In this document: positions 31,725 to 39,328 of the stretch, piece by piece | Layout of the letters: each line of letters opens with the position of its first letter | Position numbering within the stretch: the first letter of the stretch is position 1 | From: Clostridioides difficile CD160 | GTDB taxonomy: Bacteria; Bacillota; Clostridia; Peptostreptococcales; Peptostreptococcaceae | Assembly: GCF_000449425.2 (NCBI RefSeq) | Contig: NZ_AVHW01000095.1 | Span: forward strand, 62,001-126,000 | DNA: 64,000 bases | Reading direction: 5' to 3' | Program-made: the position numbers and the translations under genes | The notes under the pieces: model-generated | Database searches by the model: none | What the model saw: the letters and a program-made list of their open reading frames with translations, nothing else | Told to the model about the DNA's origin: nothing

Positions 31725-32315
31725 CTATTGATGTGGGCTTTTTATAACAGGCTGTAATTGCTTATTTTCTAGAGCAAGTTCTATAGTTGGAACTATTAAT
31801 TCCGTATGTGCAATCATAGAATTAGGCTTTGCTTTACAGTTGTCTTGGCCAAAAGGTACAAAATATATGTTTTTAGAATTAAGGAGAATACCAATATTTT
31901 TGAAATTAAAGCTTAGAGCATCATTCGTTGATATTGATATTACTAGTGGTTTATCATTACGAAGATGACCTTTAGCTGCCATCAATACTGGTGAATCCGT
32001 AATACCATTTGCTAATTTTGCAGCAGTATTTCCAGTACAAGGTGCTATTATTATAATATCAGCAATTCCTTTAGGTCCAAATGGCTCTGCCTCTTCAATC
32101 GTAACGATAGGTTTATTACCTGTAAGTTCATATGCTTTTTTCATAAACTCTTCAGAATTTCCAAATCTACAATCGATATTTTGTGATACATCTGAAAATA
32201 TAGTGTGTACATTTGCTCCTTCTTTAACCAAATTCTCCAACTCTATAAATATTTTATCATAAGTACAAAACGAACCAGTAAATCCTACTCCAATTGTAAG
32301 TCCTTTAAGTCTCAT
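31725..32315 (-). CDS. dpaB: Dipicolinate synthase subunit B
   Basis: A 196-residue flavoprotein-like subunit (SpoVFB family) with GVGFTGSFCTYDK at the N-terminus and IIAPCTGNTAAKLANGI near residue 90. With DpaA it makes dipicolinic acid from dihydrodipicolinate in the mother cell; the product is pumped into the spore core and gives heat resistance. Starts three bases after dpaA. Confidence 0.93.
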   Translation of the reverse strand: MRLKGLTIGVGFTGSFCTYDKIFIELENLVKEGANVHTIFSDVSQNIDCRFGNSEEFMKKAYELTGNKPIVTIEEAEPFGPKGIADIIIIAPCTGNTAAKLANGITDSPVLMAAKGHLRNDKPLVISISTNDALSFNFKNIGILLNSKNIYFVPFGQDNCKAKPNSMIAHTELIVPTIELALENKQLQPVIKSPHQ

Positions 32316-32318
32316 TTT

Positions 32319-33194
32319 CTAATCCCTTCTTTCATTTATAATATTTTCTATAGCGTTAACAAGAATTTCACCAGATGTCTTTGGTGAGTATTTACCAGGA
32401 AGCCCAGGACAAAGAGTCGCATTAATACCTATATCTTTCGTAACAGAGTAATCCACTCCACCAGGAGAAGAAGCTATATCAATAATAGTTACTTCTTGTG
32501 ATACTTTTTCCAGTCTTTCTTTTGTTAAAATACATTCCGGTATAGTATTAAAAATATAATCAAACTGTAAAAGTTTATCATCAAGTTGATTCAAGGAAAT
32601 ACTAGAATATCCAAATGCATTAGCCGTACTTATTGCATCATTCTTTCTTGCCCCAACACATACATTTGCGTCTAAAGAGTATAATTTTTTGGCAAGTATT
32701 TGTGCACATCTTCCAAAACCTAATACTAAGCAGTTGCTTTGATGTATATTAATTATACTTCTTTTAATAGCTTCTGCTATGGCTCCTTCAGCTGTAGCAA
32801 CTGCATTTAAAATAGCAACATCATTCATTTTCATAAAATCATAAATCTGAATAGAGTGTTGCTCACAAAATTTACAAACTTTAGCTGGTATATTACCTCC
32901 AAACAATATTTGATTAGGAGATAAATTAATTAGCAAGTTATCAATAGTTGCATCTAGGCAACCATCAGTATTTTCAATGTTAACTTGATTCTTTGTAAAT
33001 GGAATTGGACATAAAATAATGGAACTTTTGGATAGTGCCTCAGCTAGTGAAGTTGCTTTTCCAACGATTCCATTTATGATTTCATTTGATATTCCATAAG
33101 TGACTACAGAATACCCTTTATTAATTAGTTTTTTTACCATGTACACTTGTCGCAGGTCTCCCCCGATAACAGTTATATCGTATTGATTTGACAT
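32319..33194 (-). CDS. dpaA: Dipicolinate synthase subunit A
   Basis: About 291 residues of the SpoVFA family: an N-terminal domain starting YDITVIGGDLRQVYMVKKL and an NAD-binding domain with VLGFGRCAQILAKKL around residue 155. I start at 33194 (MSNQYD), where AAAGGAGG lies eight bases upstream; the 18 codons before it have no ribosome site and overlap the promoter. First gene of the dpaAB operon. Confidence 0.93.
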   Translation of the reverse strand: MSNQYDITVIGGDLRQVYMVKKLINKGYSVVTYGISNEIINGIVGKATSLAEALSKSSIILCPIPFTKNQVNIENTDGCLDATIDNLLINLSPNQILFGGNIPAKVCKFCEQHSIQIYDFMKMNDVAILNAVATAEGAIAEAIKRSIINIHQSNCLVLGFGRCAQILAKKLYSLDANVCVGARKNDAISTANAFGYSSISLNQLDDKLLQFDYIFNTIPECILTKERLEKVSQEVTIIDIASSPGGVDYSVTKDIGINATLCPGLPGKYSPKTSGEILVNAIENIINERRD

Positions 33195-33216
33195 ATTGTA
33201 AGCCTCCTTTACTATA

Positions 33217-33244
33217 TACAATATGTTTTTATCAATATATTGGT
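33217..33244 (-). promoter_or_regulatory. Sigma-K-like promoter of dpaAB
   Basis: On the minus strand: AC at 33243-33244, a 17-base spacer and CATATTGTA at 33217-33225, fitting the late mother-cell pattern AC-N16/17-CATAnnnTA. It gives a leader of only about 17 bases. dpaAB is a known mother-cell gene pair in spore formers, which agrees. Confidence 0.7.
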
Positions 33245-33269
33245 TCACTAAAATTACTAAATATTATAC

Positions 33270-34655
33270 TTATAATATTTTTAATAGTGCTAATCTATCT
33301 ATCTTTTCAGAAGAGGTATATGGAAATGAATTTAAAAAGATAACTTTTCTTGGGATTTCATTTTTTATTAGATTCTTTCTCATTTTAATCAATAAATCTT
33401 TTTTTGTAATTTTATCTATAATTGTTACAAATAATGCAATTTGACTTCCTCTTATGGAGTCTGAATATGGTAATACAACTGCGTTCTCAATTTGAGGAAT
33501 TTTTTTCACCTCATTTTCAACTTTAGTAGAGCTAACTTTAAATCCTCCAATATTTACAATATCATCATTTCTTCCTTCAAAGATTAAGTATCCATCATCA
33601 TCAAAATATCCAACATCATTTACAGAATAAGGTTTTGTTGCATTATATACTGCATATTTTGTATTTACAAAAATCTTTCCATCTGTAACATATACATCTA
33701 TTTCTGGAAATGGTCTACCTACGCTTAAAGGTTTCTTAATTAATTCATCATAACATAAGTATGTAATGTAATTTAATTCACTTGCTCCATAATATAAAAT
33801 AATTTCAGATTTTGGCATATAGTATTTTAAACTTTTTGCAGTATTTTCAAACAATAATTGAGAACCTGTGAAAATACTTACAACATTGAGTATTGCTTCT
33901 TCTAAGTGTTTAGCCAAGAGTTGAAGCTTTGTAGGTACGAGGTATATGTTAGTTATATTGTATTGTTTTATTGTTTTTATCCATGACTTACAGTTTAGAC
34001 CCGAATTTATTACAACACTTCCACCTTCATATAATACTGATATTAAAGAATTTAGATTTCCTGTAAAACTCAATGTCCCATTAATAAACAAAATTGATTC
34101 CTCAGATATATTAAAAATATCATTTTGGGTAGGAAAGAATCCAACCCAACTCTCATATGTTCTATACAATACTTTTGGAACACTTGTAGAACCTGAAGAT
34201 AAAACTCCCATACATATATCTTTATCTAGATAGTTTGTAGGAGTATTATATTGATACATATATATATTAACTTTAGGATTAGATATAGAAAAATTAGTTT
34301 TCTTTACTTTTTCATTATCATCAGATAAATTAATGTTGTCCATAGTCTCATCGGATATAATTATTGAAATATTATTTTTTATTATAATGTCATTCAATAC
34401 TTTTTTAGAAAGATTATAATGACAAATAATAGGTATATTTTTTGAATAATTAATTGCGAAAAAGCTCATTAACTGAAACATTATACTTTTAGAATATATT
34501 AAAATAGGTACATTCTCACCTACAGAAATTTGTTTTCCAAGTTTCTCACTATAACTTAACATATTTTCATAAGTATGTTTTTCTCCATCTACAATTAAAA
34601 AATCTTTATTTTTATTACTATTTATCTTTATTTTTAGAAGTTCATAGTAGTTCAT
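33270..34655 (-). CDS. Acyl-CoA ligase of the biotin regulon (YhfT-like)
   Basis: A 461-residue AMP-forming acyl-CoA ligase, on the short side. Motifs: SSGSTSVPK around 155, YGASELNYITY near 290, GYFDDDGYLIFEGRNDD around 360 and the C-terminal SSEKIDR with the likely catalytic Lys. Follows the thiolase by three bases. With bioY and a thiolase it reproduces the B. subtilis yhfUTS set, reported as part of the BirA regulon. A role in supplying a pimeloyl precursor from fatty acids has been considered there but the reaction is not established. Confidence 0.8.
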   Translation of the reverse strand: MNYYELLKIKINSNKNKDFLIVDGEKHTYENMLSYSEKLGKQISVGENVPILIYSKSIMFQLMSFFAINYSKNIPIICHYNLSKKVLNDIIIKNNISIIISDETMDNINLSDDNEKVKKTNFSISNPKVNIYMYQYNTPTNYLDKDICMGVLSSGSTSVPKVLYRTYESWVGFFPTQNDIFNISEESILFINGTLSFTGNLNSLISVLYEGGSVVINSGLNCKSWIKTIKQYNITNIYLVPTKLQLLAKHLEEAILNVVSIFTGSQLLFENTAKSLKYYMPKSEIILYYGASELNYITYLCYDELIKKPLSVGRPFPEIDVYVTDGKIFVNTKYAVYNATKPYSVNDVGYFDDDGYLIFEGRNDDIVNIGGFKVSSTKVENEVKKIPQIENAVVLPYSDSIRGSQIALFVTIIDKITKKDLLIKMRKNLIKNEIPRKVIFLNSFPYTSSEKIDRLALLKIL

Positions 34656-34658
34656 AAT

Positions 34659-35795
34659 CTACACCCTTTCAATCAATAAGGCTGAACCCAAGCCACCAGC
34701 TGCGGCTATAGAACAAATTCCATATCTACCATTAATCTTTTCTAATGCTTTTAAAAGATGTAATGCAATAATTGCACCTGAAGCACCGTATGGATGACCA
34801 TAGGCTAAAGCTCCACCAAATACATTATATCTATCAATCAATTCTGGATACTTTCTTTGAAATAGCACATCTATAACTGCAAATGCTTCATTAAATTCAA
34901 TAGCAGATATATCTAGGTAATTAATTTTTTCTATTTCTAAAATTTTCTCCATTGCTTTTATAGCAGATGTTGGACTTAAATTTGCATCTGTTCCTATTGT
35001 ACAGGCATTAACAATCTTTGCTTTAGGTTTCTTTTTTGTATTTTCTATGTATTTTTTAGAACATAGTACAATAAATGAAGCTCCATCATTAATGAGACAT
35101 GAATTTGCTGCATTTATAATAGTTCCTTTTCCTAAAATAGATGGTACTCTATCTAATAATCTTTGACTCATCTTGTCACGTATACCTTCGTCATAAGTAT
35201 TATTATCTATAGGATATATAATATCTTCAAGCACTTTATCTTCTCTAGCCTTCTTTGCTCTTTTATGACTTTCTTTCACCCAAAAATCTAACTCTGTTTT
35301 CTCAATTTGATACAACTTTGCTACTCTTTCTGCGCCTTCTAGCATACTATTTTCACTATTATCATCAGGAGAGAATTGAGCAACTGTATAATTAGAATTA
35401 TTTATATCATATCTTTTATCATTTTTATGGTATGTACGCATTGGTTGCAGAGAGCTACTTTCAAATCCACCAGCAATAATTAAATCACACTGCCCAGATT
35501 TAATTTTTGAAAATGCTATCTCTATACTCATCATAGCAGAGGCACACTGCATATCTACAGTAAAAGCAGGTACTTCATTTGAAATTCCTGCTGTTAAAGT
35601 CATTAATCTTGCTATATTGCCACCTGTTCCAACCGCATTTCCACATATAACCTCATCAATTTTATCAATTTCATATTTTTCAATTAGGTGTTTTAATACA
35701 CTTGCACCCAAAGATTCTGGTTGAACAAATTGAAAGATTCCATTTTTTAGACCTATATGACTTCTAAGTCCTCCTAATATAAAAACTTCTTCCAT
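34659..35795 (-). CDS. Thiolase of the biotin regulon (YhfS-like)
   Basis: A 378-residue acetyl-CoA acyltransferase. The nucleophile is the Cys in VDMQCASAMM near residue 85; the other catalytic residues lie in NEAFAVI, YGHPYGASGA and the C-terminal GICSIAAAGGLGSALL. It lies 16 bases after bioY and 3 before the ligase. It should make or cleave a beta-ketoacyl-CoA; the biotin context is from the operon, not from the enzyme. Confidence 0.85.
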   Translation of the reverse strand: MEEVFILGGLRSHIGLKNGIFQFVQPESLGASVLKHLIEKYEIDKIDEVICGNAVGTGGNIARLMTLTAGISNEVPAFTVDMQCASAMMSIEIAFSKIKSGQCDLIIAGGFESSSLQPMRTYHKNDKRYDINNSNYTVAQFSPDDNSENSMLEGAERVAKLYQIEKTELDFWVKESHKRAKKAREDKVLEDIIYPIDNNTYDEGIRDKMSQRLLDRVPSILGKGTIINAANSCLINDGASFIVLCSKKYIENTKKKPKAKIVNACTIGTDANLSPTSAIKAMEKILEIEKINYLDISAIEFNEAFAVIDVLFQRKYPELIDRYNVFGGALAYGHPYGASGAIIALHLLKALEKINGRYGICSIAAAGGLGSALLIERV

Positions 35796-35811
35796 ATATT
35801 CTATTCCCTCC

Positions 35812-36360
35812 TTACAGTAGATTTCTTTTTAATACATTGTTTAATTTAACACCTAAAAAAGATGCAATAACTGCTTTTATTGTATCTCCAATTAAAAATG
35901 GTACTACAGCTGCAAAAAGTGCTGCTTCTACTGTCATTTGATTAAAATAACACATAAATACTGTTCCCATAAAATATATAATAGGCATACCAATAAAAAT
36001 TGTTATTAGTATATATCTTTTAATATCATTATTTTTTCCTTTTAATAGACTAATAATTAATGCTGCGAACAAAAATCCAAAATAAAAACCACCTGTTGGG
36101 CTTAACAATTTTCCAATCCCAGATGCTCCTCCACCAAATACTGGTATTCCAATCAAACCTATCATTATATATACACCAACTGTGCTAAATGCTTGTCTTG
36201 GTGTTAAAATCAAAGCTATTAGATTTATCATTATTGTTTGTGCGGTTACTCCTGCTGGTGTAAATGGCAATGGTATATATATATAGGATGATATACATAA
36301 CAATGCTACACATATTGACATTTTAGTTAAATCTTGAATATTTACTTTAGTATTTTTCAT
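35812..36360 (-). CDS. bioY: Biotin transporter BioY (S component)
   Basis: About 182 residues with six membrane helices and the BioY family stretches TPAGVTAQTIMINLIALILTP (split here as TPAGVTAQTIMI, LIALILTP) and LLSPTGGFYFGFL. It imports biotin alone or with a shared energy-coupling module encoded elsewhere. I start at 36360, nine bases after AAGGGA; an ATG 18 bases upstream has no ribosome site. First gene of the operon, with a consensus promoter and BirA-type operator upstream. Confidence 0.92.
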   Translation of the reverse strand: MKNTKVNIQDLTKMSICVALLCISSYIYIPLPFTPAGVTAQTIMINLIALILTPRQAFSTVGVYIMIGLIGIPVFGGGASGIGKLLSPTGGFYFGFLFAALIISLLKGKNNDIKRYILITIFIGMPIIYFMGTVFMCYFNQMTVEAALFAAVVPFLIGDTIKAVIASFLGVKLNNVLKRNLL

Positions 36361-36412
36361 TTTTATAATTCCCTTCATATGTCTTATTCAATTTAGTTTA
36401 TATGTACATGTA

Positions 36413-36434
36413 CAAAGCTTCTATTAAAGCTTTG
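36413..36434 (-). other. Hairpin in the bioY leader
   Basis: CAAAGCTT and AAGCTTTG with a six-base loop, just after the -10 region; a second self-complementary stretch TGTACATGTACA follows at 36403-36414. Could be a leader fold or another operator. Not a terminator, as no T-run follows. Confidence 0.4.
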
Positions 36435-36438
36435 TTTT

Positions 36439-36467
36439 AGTATAAAAGAAAGACGTTTTTTTGTCAA
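36439..36467 (-). promoter_or_regulatory. Sigma-A promoter of the bioY operon
   Basis: Minus strand: TTGACA (36462-36467), 17-base spacer, TATACT (36439-36444). The -35 is inside the left half of the BirA-type operator. Confidence 0.85.
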
Positions 36468-36492
36468 CTCAAAATAAATTATAGGTTTACAT
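36461..36492. promoter_or_regulatory. BirA-type operator of the bioY operon
   Basis: Half-sites TTGTCAAC (36461-36468) and GTTTACAT (36485-36492) separated by 16 bases, matching the biotin operator pattern TTGTnAAC-N14-16-GTTnACAA in all but one outer base. Overlap with the promoter -35 fits repression by biotinyl-AMP-loaded BirA. Confidence 0.78.
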
Positions 36493-36653
36493 TTTATTTT
36501 TAAGTAAACTTTAGACTAATGCTTTATATTTTAATGGTTATTTATAAAACTTTATTTAGAAACTAACCTATTTTGTCTATACTTGTAAATTATAATATGA
36601 TATATTTTTATATGAGATTTTATTTTATATAAAAATAATAAGGAAGTGATGAT

Positions 36654-37433
36654 ATGGAAATTAATGAAAATAATTTAAATAACATAGATGAAGAGTTAGA
36701 TGAACTTAGTAAGAAAGTTTATTTAGATTCGCCAGACTTTTGGATAAGCATTTCAGACAAAGTAATTGATAAAGTGTTTGATGAGATGTTATTATTTTTT
36801 GCAGTTAAGTATAATTATTTTAATATATTATACTTTGCTATTGAGAATAATTATATAGATTTGAATATACCATCAAAAAATAAAGAATATCCTAATATAA
36901 TGAGTCATCTTTTAGATACGGCAAAACAGAATGAAGATAAAAAGATTTATAATTATCTTCTAAGTTTAAATAAAGATGATACTATAGATGAAAACTCAAC
37001 TTTAGATGATTTGGATTGTAATACTAGTAGTGATAATTTTGAAAAAAAAGATTTCTACATTCCAAAATACTTGTGTCCAAACTGTAATTCTAATATCTTT
37101 GATACAGGTTATAAAGTATCAAATGACATAATATATAAATTCTCTTTTGATAAATCTGAACCTGTTGAAATATCTAGTGAAATTGCTTCCATTAGATGTT
37201 GTAATTGTGAAGAACTGTTAGAAAATATTACACCTGACAAACTATATAGTATATGTAAAATCCAAAACTGTAATAATTGTGGTTCTAATTTAACTAAAGT
37301 TGGGATTCTTGCAAAGAAAAAAATGGAGTTTGATGAGAATAACGAAGAATTTAAATATGTTTCAAAATCTTATTGTTGTGGAAATTGCGACTCTGAAATA
37401 AACATGTCTCAAAAAGAACACTTTAAGATTTAA
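36654..37433 (+). CDS. Zinc-ribbon protein with ankyrin-like N-terminus, function unknown
   Basis: 259 residues, not recognised as a named family. The N-terminal half (about 40-105) is helical, with an ankyrin-like segment KYNYFNILYFAIENNYIDLN. The C-terminal half carries several CxxC knuckles: LCPNCNSNIF near 143, CCNCEELL near 183, CNNCGSNLTK near 205 and CCGNCDSEI near 246, suggesting two zinc ribbons. Ribosome site AAGGAAGTGATGATATGG is good. Alone on the plus strand, divergent from the bioY operon. Confidence 0.75.
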   Translation: MEINENNLNNIDEELDELSKKVYLDSPDFWISISDKVIDKVFDEMLLFFAVKYNYFNILYFAIENNYIDLNIPSKNKEYPNIMSHLLDTAKQNEDKKIYNYLLSLNKDDTIDENSTLDDLDCNTSSDNFEKKDFYIPKYLCPNCNSNIFDTGYKVSNDIIYKFSFDKSEPVEISSEIASIRCCNCEELLENITPDKLYSICKIQNCNNCGSNLTKVGILAKKKMEFDENNEEFKYVSKSYCCGNCDSEINMSQKEHFKI

Positions 37434-37524
37434 CAATTTATCGTTTTAAATAAGAAGAATATTTTATTAGATACTATATAAGTTTTTAAAATATATAAAA
37501 TAAACATTTTTATAATAATTAAAA

Positions 37525-37565
37525 TTGCTATGAAACCCGACTTTACTAAGCCAGTCTCATAGCAA
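37525..37565. terminator. Bidirectional terminator between the zinc-ribbon gene and rlmA
   Basis: TTGCTATGA (37525-37533) pairs with TCATAGCAA (37557-37565), extended inward by GACT and AGTC. A-rich before and T-rich after. Lies between converging genes. Confidence 0.82.
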
Positions 37566-37618
37566 TTTTCTATTGTACAATCATAATTAAAGTTTATCAA
37601 ACTCTTATAAAAATTCTT

Positions 37619-38536
37619 TTATTTCTTTATAGTACCAACTATAACTCTTAAATCGATTGTTATATAAGATATATCTGATTCTAACAACCTTAAAAGTTCT
37701 TTTTCATGTAATGATGATGTCAAAGGTGTCATTTTAACTAAATTCCTTAAGTTTAATACATTGATATTAGTCTTATAATTAATTCTATTATCATAAATCA
37801 AATCAAGATGCTTTTTAAATACATCTATAATATTTTTATTATTATAATCGCTATTTTTTATGTCTTTCTGTATACTTGTTCTTATTTCTTTTAAATAATT
37901 TGACTCTGGGACAATCTTTACTACTATTCCACCATTACTTAAAACTCTTGCAAACTCCTTATAGTTTGCAGGAGAAAGTATATTTAATATTATATCAAAC
38001 TTACTATCTTGAAGTGGCAGATTTGCTAAATCTGAAATACACCACATAATTTCATTTTCTCCTCTTGTAGCAATAGAAATCCCTTCTTTAGCTATGTCAA
38101 TTCCAATTAATTTACATCTATTATTAATCTCTTCATCTTCAGATAATTTATTTAAAAAATATCCTTCGCCACATCCTGCATCTAATATATAGTTACTATA
38201 TTTATTTAAAGTGTAATTTTTGATTATAGACTTTATTTCTTCTATTAAATAATCATACACCTTAGAATTATATATTTCATGTCTTGACTCAAATAGTTCT
38301 TTATCATAAATAGTTTTTGTATTACTATTTAATAAATTAACATATCCTTTTTTAGATATATCAAAGCAGTGTTTGTTCACACATTTGACACTATTTTTAT
38401 CAACAGTAACCATATTTGCTTTGCAAAGTGGACATTTAAATACATCTATATTTTCATTAAGTAGTAATCTAGTTGTTTCTATCTTTTTTAGTTTACCAGT
38501 ATTTTTTTTATTTACATTACTTATATTCTGTTTCAT
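37619..38536 (-). CDS. rlmA: 23S rRNA (guanine-N1)-methyltransferase, RlmA family
   Basis: About 305 residues. The N-terminal zinc finger CPLCKANM...CVNKHC, then FDISKKGYVNLL, is diagnostic of RlmA; the SAM-binding motif ILDAGCGEGYFLNKL follows. Gram-positive members methylate G748 of 23S rRNA at the peptide tunnel (TlrB type) and can affect macrolide response; Gram-negative ones methylate G745. I start at 38536 (MKQNIS), nine bases after AAGGAG; upstream in-frame codons are inside or before that site. The leader contains a long inverted repeat (38571-38669). Confidence 0.85.
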   Translation of the reverse strand: MKQNISNVNKKNTGKLKKIETTRLLLNENIDVFKCPLCKANMVTVDKNSVKCVNKHCFDISKKGYVNLLNSNTKTIYDKELFESRHEIYNSKVYDYLIEEIKSIIKNYTLNKYSNYILDAGCGEGYFLNKLSEDEEINNRCKLIGIDIAKEGISIATRGENEIMWCISDLANLPLQDSKFDIILNILSPANYKEFARVLSNGGIVVKIVPESNYLKEIRTSIQKDIKNSDYNNKNIIDVFKKHLDLIYDNRINYKTNINVLNLRNLVKMTPLTSSLHEKELLRLLESDISYITIDLRVIVGTIKK

Positions 38537-38570
38537 TCCCATAATCTCCTTAAATTTACTATTTAATTTA

Positions 38571-38669
38571 AATAGCACGAAATTATGGCTACTTGCATAA
38601 GATAACTTTTCTAGATTATATAAAATGTGTTATAAGCTGTTGTAAAATAGCCACAATTTGTGCGCTATC
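38571..38669 (-). other. Long inverted repeat in the rlmA leader
   Basis: Left arm around AGCACGAAATTATGGCTA (38573-38590), right arm TAGCCACAATTTGTGC (38649-38664) and on to GCTAT. The arms pair over about 20 bases with a two-base bulge and two mismatches, with some 55 bases between. It ends about 35 bases before the rlmA ribosome site. Candidate attenuator or processing site. Confidence 0.55.
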
Positions 38670-38842
38670 CTCTTATTCTAGTGTAATACATAAATGCTCT
38701 TTTATTCATTATTTTTCCCCCTATCATTATGTTTATTAATGTCTTAAGTACATGTAATTCACAATTCTAAAAAATATTTTTTAAATTATGCCTATTAGAA
38801 TAATAAATATATTAATTATTATTTTAGTCGAATATATTAACG

Positions 38843-39271
38843 TTATTTACCATATTCCACTATGTACTCTTTAAATCCTGAATCTTCATTTATTTGCTCT
38901 TTTACTATATTAAATCCTTTTTTATTGTAAAATACAACCGCCTTTTTATTGTCTTTATATACTGCTAGATTTAGATTCTTGTATTCTTTAGTTGCATAGT
39001 CTAAAAGTTTACCTCCTATACCTAGGTTTTGATAGTTTGAATTTATAAATAAAGCTCCTATAAAGCTTTTATCTATTATGCTTATAAATCCTTTTATTTC
39101 TTGACCATCCTCATATACAAATGTATCTGATATAGGTATATATTCGTTTTTGACAGTGTTATAGTTATTTTCCCAGTATTCTTTACTTATAAAGTTGTGT
39201 GCTTTGATTGTGCTTTCTTTCCATATTTCCATGATTTTGTTTATATCTTTATCATTTGATTTTCTTATCAT
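38843..39271 (-). CDS. GNAT-family N-acetyltransferase
   Basis: 142 residues, one GNAT domain. The acetyl-CoA loop is NSNYQNLGIGGKLLDYA at about 77-93, followed by AVYKDNKKAVVFYNKKGF. Resembles YjaB/PhnO-like acetyltransferases; substrate unknown. Ribosome site AGGTGAAAT precedes the ATG. The CRISPR array starts 58 bases upstream. Confidence 0.82.
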   Translation of the reverse strand: MIRKSNDKDINKIMEIWKESTIKAHNFISKEYWENNYNTVKNEYIPISDTFVYEDGQEIKGFISIIDKSFIGALFINSNYQNLGIGGKLLDYATKEYKNLNLAVYKDNKKAVVFYNKKGFNIVKEQINEDSGFKEYIVEYGK

Positions 39272-39328
39272 AAATTTTATTTCACCTCATTTTTATGTTG
39301 ATTTTTATTTATAGTGTAAGTTTACTTC

